This document shows, piece after piece, positions 56,401 through 64,000 of a stretch of DNA of 64,000 bases. The position numbers and the translations under genes were made by a program. Source of the DNA: Simmondsia chinensis (Eukaryota > Streptophyta > Magnoliopsida > Caryophyllales > Simmondsiaceae); assembly GCA_018398585.1 (NCBI GenBank), contig JAGTTD010000024.1:5608071-5672070 (forward strand), given 5' to 3'. Within the stretch, counting starts at the first letter, position 1; every line of letters begins with the position of its first letter. The notes under the pieces were generated by a model. That model worked only from the letters and a program-made list of their open reading frames with translations, had not been told where the DNA came from and made no database searches.

Positions 56401-59400
56401 TATTTGATAATTATTAGATTAGGAGTTTATCATGTTATCATGTTAGTTTTAGATTAGTTTGTTATTATCTCTAAAGAGTTTCTTTTCCTTTAAGACTTCA
56501 GTTTTATATTTCTATAGATAGGGATGTAAACATAGCTTGAAAAGCAGATCATTATACTATTGAATAAAATTTCATTTTTTCCTATTTTCTTAAGTACAAT
56601 ACTGCTTAAAGCTAATTGCAAGGATCCTTAGTTGGGTGGACACATGGCTGTTCAACCATCCTCCTAAGCACAGGGATGCTTAGGATCCCTTCGATTAAGC
56701 ACAGGGATGCTTAATCTCTATCAAATTGGTATGAGAGCAAGTTTCGATCCACCGCTTCTGTTGCTACCACCACCACCGATCATCATTCACCACCACCTTC
56801 ACCCCTTTCCAATCTTCATCACCCACGTTCAATTCAGTTTCACAAAAAAAAAAAAAAAAAAAAAAAATTTCCACCTACCCCTTTGTCATCTTTACCTATT
56901 TCCGCCCCAAAAAAAAAATAATAATAATAAAAAATAAATCTAATCTACGACACTTGCCGGAACCCTAGGCCACAGCCACCACAACCGCCGACCCCAAAAA
57001 GCCACCTGAATCCTGGCACCGACATAAACCCTCGCCAGAAACCTACACCCAAGTCCCGCACCATACCTAAAAACCCTAGATCTGAAAATCCGATCACCAC
57101 AAACCCCTCCCTGTCGACCACCCTAACCAGCCACCGCCTGTAAAACCTAGATTTGAACTCTTGTGGCACAGGGTATGATGATGATGACGACGACGACCAA
57201 GGACCATCTACCCAAATCCACTGCTGATCTAAATCCTCGCCAAAACAAACACCAAAAGCTTAAATCCACATATTAACCCTAGATCTTAAAAATAAAAAAA
57301 AAAGGAATTGAGAGAAGAAAAAGAAAATGAAAACCCCACCCTCCAGTGCTGGTCTCCTCCGCTACCGTTTGCCTCCAACTCTACTATTTGCCACCGCCGC
57401 AGTTACCACCATCGTCCCGAGGTCGCTGGTCACCTCCATCATCGAACCTCGCCGTCTCTCCTGCCTGTCAGTTCTGGTCGAGTCTAGACCAGTGAGAAAC
57501 CCTAATTTGGGTTAATTTTGGGCTAAAAAGGTTAGACTTCATGTTCTTTTTAGATTAAAAGGGTTTTCTAAAAAGTTGAGATATGAACCTAATATCGGAG
57601 AGAGCAATAAATAAGTCAGAGAGAAATCTTGAGATCACTGGAAATCAACTACTTACTATCCCTCCAGATTTAGATAATGAGCTCCTCTCATTACCCAATA
57701 CTACTTTGGCACATCTTGTCAAAGTAGAATTATCATCGTCGAAGTCCAGGAAGGATGCATTTTCTCCATTGATGAAAGCATTAGTAAGTGATCAACTCTT
57801 GAAACACCATGATCCTGACATAAAAGTTGCAGCTGCTATTTGCCTCAGCGAAATTACAAGGATTACAGCTCCAGATGCACCTTATGATAATAATCAACTG
57901 AAAGAGGTATTTCAATTGATTGTGTCATGTTTTGAGAAATTATTTGACATGTCCAACAGATCCTACAACAAGAGAGTTAGGATTCTTCAAATTATGGCAC
58001 TCTCTAGATCTAGTTTGATGATATTAGATCTTAAATGTGGTGGCTTGATCCTTGAGATGTTTCAACACTTCTTCAGATCGATAAGATACTTTCATGATGG
58101 CACGGTGTTTTCTTATATGAAGATGATTATGATACTGATCTTACATGAGAGTGATGATGTATCACCCGAGCTGCTGTTATGCATCTTAGAGATTATTAAG
58201 AAGGGCAATAACGAAGTCTTGTCTATTACTCAAAGACTTGTGAAAGGAGTAATCAAAAGAACTGCCGAAAAACTTAAACCGTGCCTTGCTTACTTGGTGG
58301 AATTTTATGGAATTTCCTTGGACAAATACAGTAAGGTGGTTGGTAACATATGTCCAGCAGTGCCTATTATAACCGAACCCATAAAAAAGCATGATTTTGA
58401 AGAGCAAGATTTTGAGGAAGTTTCATACGAAGAGGAAGCAATACTTGCAAATGATGAATTAGAACAACGAAGTTCTGAAAAGAAGCATAGCATTCAACAA
58501 TTAGACGAGAAAGATGATTGCAACAAAGCAGTTCTAGCCAAACAAGAGATGATAGTAGATGATGTTGAGCATATTGACTTCATTATTCCCAATGACACTT
58601 ATTTTGATCAAAAGGCTCATTCCCTGATCATGATGCTACATCAACAGGAAAGGATTGAGATTGGTCAATTTGTTGTGTTGTGTCTCGCCTTGAGGATGCA
58701 CTTTTCGTACTTCATTCAATTCATCCTGCCCTATTACAAAACTCGAGGTTGAGTTTTTTGCAACCGGGGGAGATTAATAAAGATAGAGGAGGAAAGAATG
58801 AGATCTACATTGAAGATATTAGAAGATAAATTATATTGTTGTAATTTGTATATTTTAAAGCTTTTAATAAGGTTAGATATTAGGATTAGATTTCATTTTT
58901 TATTTTATTCCAATTTTATTTGATAATTTTTAAATTAGAAGTTTATCGTGTTAGTTTTAGATTAGTTTGTTATTATCACTAAAGAGTTTCTTTTCCTTCA
59001 AGACTCTAGTTTTATATTTCTATAAATAAGTATGTGACCATAGCTTGAAAGGTAAATCATTATACCATTGAACAAAATTTCGCTCTTTCCTATTTTCTTA
59101 AGTACAGGGCTGTTTAAAAGTACATACTTAGTTGGTTGGGTACAGGGCTGTTCAACCGTCCTCCGAAGCACAAGAATGCTTAGGAACCCTTCGATTGGGC
59201 ACAAGAATGCTTAATCTCTATCACAAGTAATGTCATGAACTATTAAAACTAACAAGAGCCCTCGCTCCCATATGCAATTAAAAGTAACAACCTGACGGTA
59301 AAGAAGTAGCCGCTGACCCCGGAGGTAGAGACGGGGCTGAATTCTGATTTGGCACCAAGCCTGAGCGACTCAGAGAAAGAAGGGCCTCCATGAAACTCTC

Positions 59401-62400
59401 TGAAATTAGAACAAGGAAGTGAGGCTGCTTAACATCAACCGTTGGATCTGCAGCTCGAGGATTGCGCTTTCCCTACATCAATAGTACGCAGAACACAGTG
59501 AAATAGAGCCTCTCCGAAAGAGATAGGGGCTTAAAAGCATTTCCACTGCTGCTTCTCGTGTTAAACTTCATTTTTGAAGCAAGCCTTGCCCATCAATCAA
59601 AGGGTAGTCAAAGCAAGAATATGCTTAAAATAACATGAAAGATAACTAGAATCATTCATCTACTCTTCTGGGCCAAGCAATCAGCAACAAAGTGGTCCAC
59701 TGACTGACTCATGCATAGTGAAGAAATGCAGAACGTGATTTCTGATAGGATGCAAGAGTCAGCTTGTGGTTGTACTTGCACATGGAAAACAACACAAAAC
59801 AATCGAGGTTGAGCTGGTGTGACTGCCATACAAGCAGTATCTTCTTCATAGAATTGGGTTATTTTACTCATCACTGCTAGTCTTTTTGCAGAATGAGAGC
59901 AGGGCATTGGCGGCTGAGTTAGGCATGGATGGCAAATTTGAAAGTCGAAGTTAGGGATATAGTGAGTGAAAATATTGGGTTATTTGGGGCTCAATATCTT
60001 GCACGTAGTTACAATTGAAGAGTTCTTTTTGTTAAGACTTGGGATCTTGTAAGGGATTTGGGGGGTTAATTCACAGGTCAAGGCCATGAATCATGAAGCA
60101 GAATTCTAGGTCCAAAATTTGCTAATTTTGAGAGAGCAGTAGCTTAGGGATTCAATGGCTTGGGACGGTAATGGCTGGTCTCCAAGGTGATTCTCTGGGC
60201 TTCAGTGTAGAGAATCGATATCACCCTGGCAGCAGCGGTGCAGCAGCGTGGAGACAAATGCAGCAGCCATTTGACTTTTTCTTTTGTACTTTTTCTACTT
60301 GGGTCAATAAATTGCCTAAACAAGTTAATTGCTAAGAAAAATCTGAAATTGGAATATTACAAACAACTCAATTATGAAGACTCCTAATACAAGTACACAA
60401 ATAAGAAAAAAATTTTACAGTAGAATATTTAAGATATTTTAAGCCATTCTAGAAGCCTATGATGCATTTGCAGAGACATAATGCAAAGACCCTGATGCAA
60501 GTTAATATCTCCTTAACATGATCTAAAGAAACTGGCAGCTTACCGCATTATAAATTGCTTTAAGCTTCGGTATCTGTTTTGGACAAATCACTGACAAAGA
60601 AACCGAACACTGCAGGCAAACATCAAAATCAGGAAACTCCTAGTGAAAACATAAAGAAAAGGCAATAGTATTTCTAAACAAAAGCAGTGATCGACTCACT
60701 ACCTGCCCAAACCACTTGGCAACTGTTTCAGCATCAAATAGAAGATTTTCTGCTTGTGCTTCATTTTCTCCTTGCTCTGAATTTTCAAGCTGTGGCCTAA
60801 ATACTGGTGTGGGCAATGGGTATGGATTACTCGCGGAAACAAGAACACAATGCCTCTTCCCATCCAAATTCTGCTGTCCCTGGTATCCGTTCTGAGGTAT
60901 TGCGAACATCTGAGGGATGACACACCAAAATGTAGTGAGAAATCAAGAAGAACGACAGATATTTAAGGGCTCGTTTGGTATCGTTTTGTGTTTTTAACTT
61001 TTGGTTTTTCTAGAAACTAAAACATCATATTCTGAAAACAATTTTTTTTCTAGTTTTTAATGTCTTGTTTACAGTTTTTTGCTCGTTCGAGTGAAAACTG
61101 AAAACAAAAAAGCAAAAGGCAGGGGGGAAAAAAATTTGCTTCCAGACCTTGTTTTTAGTTTCTCGAAGCTGCAAATAAGAAACGATACCTAACAAACCTA
61201 AGAAAACATAACATCAATAAACAGCATGTTTCTTCATATAAGCAACAACAATGACAGAAAGCAATTTGCACAACAAACCAACCATCCTCAATATCCAATG
61301 CATTATGACACCCTCATACAACAGACATACAGGAAATTCAAGAAGTTCATATCAAAAGGCAGGTTTGACAAAGCGTAGAACATAGATAAGAGCAAATATC
61401 AGAGCAGTCATGCCTCATGCCACAGATTTATTAGGCAAAAAGCACTTAGAAACATAGAAATTAAAAATCATAATATGTAAATGAGGGGAATCCAGACCAT
61501 CAATGCCTCAGCAAGGCCTTCTGCAGTAGCAACATCACTTAGACCACCACCAGCAAAGCTTATGGTAGATAGCCACCCCAAAAAATTCTCTACATCTCTA
61601 GTCCAGCTACTCCTTTGAATTAAGGCACCTGCATACAGAAAGCCAAGAGGGTCAAATTCATGCTTTAATAAACTCCCGCATGTTATTTTAGCGTTATTGC
61701 AGGGCACTACATATATCATAACCAAGATTAATGTGCTAGCAAAATTCATACTGAAGTGAAGAAATTACGAAGCAGAAGATGGAAAAATGCCATTATGGTA
61801 GGAGGTTTGTAGCAGGGAGGTGTTTGCTACATACAAGAGTTTTAACTACACCAAATATTAGTAACAAGCCCAGGTAAATTTACCCACTGCATCTACAAAG
61901 TTTATTAATAGAATCAAAATAAAGGCCGATGCAGAAGTATCTGATAGATGTTGTGTGAGTCATTATGTGATTGAATGTTCTACAATGGTATTTTGTAAGA
62001 AACATTATGATTCATATATATTGTACTTTATTTATTTATGTGCATAAACGTGTTTACATGCTAAATGTACTAAAAGAAGCATTGAAATTAATAATTGTAT
62101 GATTCTTCATTCAAATATTGTAAACATAAGAATTAAAGGTAGCTCATATTCCTAAAAATCCAACATGATCACCTCGTCTCATTATGTAACACTTCTACTA
62201 AACATAAGACTTTAAGGCAGCTCATATTCCTAAAAACCCAACCTTGATCACCTCCTATTGTTATGTAACACTTCTACGGCACTATGACCGTGATTGTGAC
62301 TCGATGGTTTAAGCAAGTTGATTCCATGATTATGCCTTAGAAAATCAATTGGAAACAGCAGTCTCCTTCAATCGTTCCGTGCCTCTCCCTCACATTATAA

Positions 62401-64000
62401 GTTCTGTTAGACAATTTGGCATTTCTAGCATCAAGCACGAAAGTTTTGAACAACAGTCTTATTCTAGAATTAAATTCACAGAAAGCGAAAATTCTAAGGA
62501 TTAGAAGAACCTTCGATGTCTACAAAAGGAAGATGTACTTATTCTGCACATTTAGGGCCGCTGCACGACCGTTTTGCCAAGAAAGTCCAGAATGAATCAA
62601 TTCAAATAATAACATGAATTTGAGAAAAGAACATCAATGCTTTCTTTCTTGGACAGATAGGGAAACCAATACTGCAGCAAGTCATTCAAATAGATATGAT
62701 ATTGGAAAGATAAAAGCATTGTCTGAGAAAAGAATCCACGTGTTATAGTTATTTTTAACGACTGTAACATACCAGAATAAGGACCATGAGTGTTGAACAT
62801 GACCAAGGCAAGCTCCCATGTTGAACCAGACGCAGGTGAAGCAGCGGGCTTCTGTGTTTAACAATTATGTAGGTATGGAAAGACAATGAGTGTCAAGCTA
62901 ACTATTGGATCTCAATAGCTTGATATGCAGTTAAGAAGCCTAAAGCGCAATTACCGAAGACAACCATCTAAGGGATAATACGAGTATGGGAAAAAAATAT
63001 TTAGATGTGTTCAAGCATGTGCAATACAAGGTCCGTTTATCACAACTGGAATTAGCCGTTCATTTTAAAGGATTGAAACTCATAGAACAGAATCATGTAT
63101 ACTTAACAAATTCCAACCTGGACTTGCACAAAAGAAACAACGGCACTCCAAAAGAATAGTCAAGTGCCATGGGATTAAGCAATAACCCAGCTATGTGCAC
63201 TTCAACCTTTGTGTTCAAATTTTTGTACGCTAAGATAGCCAGGTCTGGCCACTGACATGGAATGTATGCATCGGGTCTAGATCAATTCTCATTTGAGGCC
63301 ATTTTCACATAGCTGATTGCACAGAGCCTCGACAAAACACACCAGAAAATACATGGAACAAACAACAGCTGCTGCATGCACGTCATACCAAAACATTCCC
63401 CCACCCCTGCAAAAGAAAGAATAGGAACAAGAAAAGAAATACCTGCCCCATCATTTCATTTCCGCAAAAAGACCTGCACAATCACAGAAAAAAAAAAGGT
63501 GTAATGCTAAGTTTACATTGTTTTATTACTAAATATAAGGCACCTCAAGACATGGAACATTTTTCCCAGGTTATAATAAACGACAATTACAATTGATTCC
63601 TTCCTACATGCTCCAAAGAATTCCCAAAAATCAGAAAACTAAGATACAAAACTACAAATTTGTGCTCTCAGAAACAACAACTTGAACCTTTTTGGGTAAC
63701 TAAGTGCCCTGGCGAGCTAATACGAACCTCAACTATTCCCCTGGTTACACTTACCACGAGCTTCAAAATTTCCATACATGTAATAGGATAAGCAATGAAA
63801 TCAATTGTTTGACTCAATGGCAGGACTCAAACTACAAGCCTGACGCTCTATAAGGTACCTAACTACATGAAATTACCACATCAAACATTCTATTTTCTAA
63901 ATTACACTGCAAAACAAGCATTTAGATGCGGACATAGGGGTTCAATCCTAACCAAAATACACAACCCACCCCCCCTGCGGGCGGTGGAACCACCTATTAT
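50186..64000 (-). CDS. MED25: MED25 (PFT1), Mediator subunit 25, 5' end outside window
   Basis: Plant Mediator tail-module subunit that links transcription factors (jasmonate, light and flowering pathways) to RNA polymerase II. Fourteen coding exons are visible on the minus strand: 63443-63473, 62773-62851, 61498-61628, 60703-60909, 60544-60609, 59292-59472, 56007-56074, 55094-55912, 54439-54492, 54265-54293, 53179-53247, 52606-52690, 52395-52481, 50186-50578. All introns are GT-AG and all phases agree, giving 765 codons before the stop; the missing first exon (about 35 codons) lies beyond 64000. Domains: vWA (VMFNTHGPYSGALIQRSSWT, GLAEAL, KRHCVLVSASNPYPLPTPV), a Ser/Pro/Gly-rich middle in the 819-bp exon, the activator-interaction domain (YVKVWEGNLSGQRQGQPVFI through LLSVSDKACRLIGMLFPGD), and a Gln-rich tail. 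No disabling change seen. Confidence 0.95.
50881..51023 (-). mobile_element. Headless SINE of the same 3' family
   Basis: Flanked by an 18-bp target duplication with one mismatch, TTCAAAGTGCATCGCAAT (50863-50880) and TTCAAAGTGCATCACAAT (51024-51041). On the minus strand it begins at CAGGTTGGGGGTCCTCG, which is just where the 5S head ends in the other copies, and carries GGTAAGGCTGCATACATGTT, TAGCGGGAGTTTTTGAGGCA, CTGGG and a (TTG)5 tail. It has no 5S head, so it is a 5'-truncated insertion. It lies in the intron between the last two MED25 coding exons. Confidence 0.85.
53446..53475 (+). repeat. Poly-C run of 30 in a MED25 intron
   Basis: Thirty C on the plus strand (G on the transcribed strand) followed by a pyrimidine-rich stretch. 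It lies in the intron between exons 53179-53247 and 54265-54293. Length may be uncertain. Confidence 0.9.
56287..56723 (+). repeat. LTR1 of PDS5 element
   Basis: 437 bp with perfect terminal inversion TGATAGAGAT/ATCTCTATCA. The TATA box position (56513-56520) reads TATAGATA, while LTR2 has TATAAATA at 59021, so the promoter copy may be weakened. Tail holds paired motifs CACAGGGATGCTTA (two copies). Confidence 0.9.
56757..57582. other. Leader of PDS5 element
   Basis: Low-complexity sequence rich in CCACCACC with an A-run (56846-56867) and ATG-starting short frames, none convincing. The start of the captured ORF region may lie here; no PDS5 similarity is visible before 57640. Confidence 0.5.
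57583..58752 (+). CDS. PDS5-like cohesin cofactor fragment carried by LTR element
   Basis: A 389-aa uninterrupted ORF. Residues ~20-250 match the N-terminal HEAT-repeat region of plant PDS5 proteins: KDAFSPLMKALVSDQLLKHH, DIKVAAAICLSEITRITAPD, APYDNNQLKEVFQLIVSCFE, RSYNKRVRILQIM, LILEMFQHFFRSIRYFHDG, SPELLLCILEIIKKGNNEVL and YGISLDKYSKVVGNICPAVP. PDS5 binds cohesin and controls sister chromatid cohesion; whether this copy does is unknown. Host PDS5 genes have many introns, so the continuous frame implies capture from a spliced mRNA. After residue ~270 an acidic Glu-rich stretch and a C-terminus (FVVLCLALRMHF...YYKTRG) belong to element sequence. Some conserved residues differ (for example SRSSLMILDLKCG where relatives have a CVVMLDLECD-type segment). 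Confidence 0.85.
   Translation: MNLISERAINKSERNLEITGNQLLTIPPDLDNELLSLPNTTLAHLVKVELSSSKSRKDAFSPLMKALVSDQLLKHHDPDIKVAAAICLSEITRITAPDAPYDNNQLKEVFQLIVSCFEKLFDMSNRSYNKRVRILQIMALSRSSLMILDLKCGGLILEMFQHFFRSIRYFHDGTVFSYMKMIMILILHESDDVSPELLLCILEIIKKGNNEVLSITQRLVKGVIKRTAEKLKPCLAYLVEFYGISLDKYSKVVGNICPAVPIITEPIKKHDFEEQDFEEVSYEEEAILANDELEQRSSEKKHSIQQLDEKDDCNKAVLAKQEMIVDDVEHIDFIIPNDTYFDQKAHSLIMMLHQQERIEIGQFVVLCLALRMHFSYFIQFILPYYKTRG
58775..59223 (+). repeat. LTR2 of PDS5 element
   Basis: 449 bp, colinear with LTR1, TATA box TATAAATAAG at 59021-59030, ends ATCTCTATCA. It contains the extra bases ATATTAGA near 58818 that LTR1 lacks. Confidence 0.9.
60967..61199. mobile_element. MITE in MED25 intron with GTTTGGTATCGTTT ends
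   Basis: The left end GGGCTCGTTTGGTATCGTTT is matched by the inverted right end AGGTTTGTTAGGTATCGTTT. AT-rich interior with T-runs. This is a well-known plant MITE shape (hAT-like). No clear target duplication. It lies between exons 60703-60909 and 61498-61628. Confidence 0.6.
62122..62277. repeat. Tandem duplication of about 78 bp in MED25 intron
   Basis: AAACATAAGAATTAAAGGTA GCTCATATTCCT and so on (62122-62198) is repeated with changes at 62199-62277. The copies share GATCACCTC and TTATGTAACACTTCTAC. Located between exons 61498-61628 and 62773-62851. Confidence 0.8.
63474..64000. other. MED25: MED25 first intron (part)
   Basis: No coding sequence on the minus strand matches the expected MED25 start (a VEGTAAMGP-type segment), so the first exon must lie outside the right edge. 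The stretch is ordinary intron sequence and includes GCGGGCGGTGGAACC near 63977. Confidence 0.6.

Larger units (their letters stand above)
56287..59223 (+). mobile_element. Non-autonomous LTR retrotransposon carrying PDS5-like ORF, in MED25 intron
   Basis: Complete element of 2937 bp. LTR1 56287-56723, LTR2 58775-59223. LTR ends are TGATAGAGAT and ATCTCTATCA (LTR2 start mutated to TAATAAAGAT). Perfect 5-bp target duplication CAAGT at 56282-56286 and 59224-59228. Primer site TGGTATGAGAGC at 56727-56738, one change from the Met-tRNA site. Purine tract CCGGGGGAGA just before LTR2. No gag or pol; the internal region holds a proline-rich leader and the PDS5-like ORF. The orientation is opposite to MED25, between exons 59292-59472 and 56007-56074. 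The LTRs show several substitutions and an 8-9-base indel, so the insertion is not recent. Confidence 0.92.

Noticed and set aside
63480..64000. MED25 first exon
   Set aside because: No minus-strand frame resembles the conserved vWA start; it must be outside the window.

Overview
The window is plant nuclear DNA, very probably from a eudicot with a repeat-rich genome. It holds Tat-lineage Ty3/gypsy and Ty1/copia elements, MULE transposons with plant mobile domains, plant-type SINEs and MITEs, and a plant-specific MED25 gene with GT-AG introns. I cannot name the species. Only two genes look like host genes in their own right: a small uL18-like gene (45321-45695, minus) and MED25 (50186 to beyond 64000, minus, first exon outside the window).

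Layout. 147-5166: degraded Tat-type gypsy polyprotein (minus) with its 5' LTR starting near 5284. 6630-10130: decayed copia element (+), split by an LTR-like block and a 5S-rRNA-headed SINE. 11.5-23.1 kb: second Tat-type element. Its pol is on the minus strand (17.84-23.11 kb), followed by a ~36-bp tandem array and a divergent plus-strand ORF typical of the antisense ORFs of some Tat elements. An LTR element with an RRM ORF (13128-15406) and a 1.43-kb probable solo LTR (20056-21484) have inserted into it. 23.25-27.56 kb: a decayed copia element. 28.07-36.33 kb: a MULE carrying both a MuDR-type transposase and a plant mobile domain (PMD) gene, followed by partial 3' copies, one of them hit by a 1625-bp MULE-type MITE with a 9-bp target duplication. 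36.33-45.22 kb: two more copies of the MULE-PMD fused head to head as a ~8.9-kb inverted repeat that ends about 100 bp from the uL18-like stop codon. 45.9-51.0 kb: MITEs and SINEs. 50.2-64 kb: MED25, with a 2.9-kb LTR element carrying a PDS5-like ORF in one intron.

The most interesting signals are: (1) a SINE family whose head is 5S rRNA and whose tail is the conserved plant SINE 3' domain, with clean 15- and 20-bp target duplications; (2) an LTR element with a 389-aa intronless PDS5 (cohesin cofactor) ORF, intact LTR ends, PBS, purine tract and a perfect 5-bp target duplication, lying antisense inside MED25; (3) a second LTR element whose only ORFs are a PTB-like RRM and an acidic protein; (4) the giant MULE-PMD palindrome, shaped like the Mu killer silencing locus of maize. 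Two separate non-autonomous LTR elements with host-like domain ORFs in one window is itself notable. All calls come from reading the sequence and recalling protein families; no search was run.
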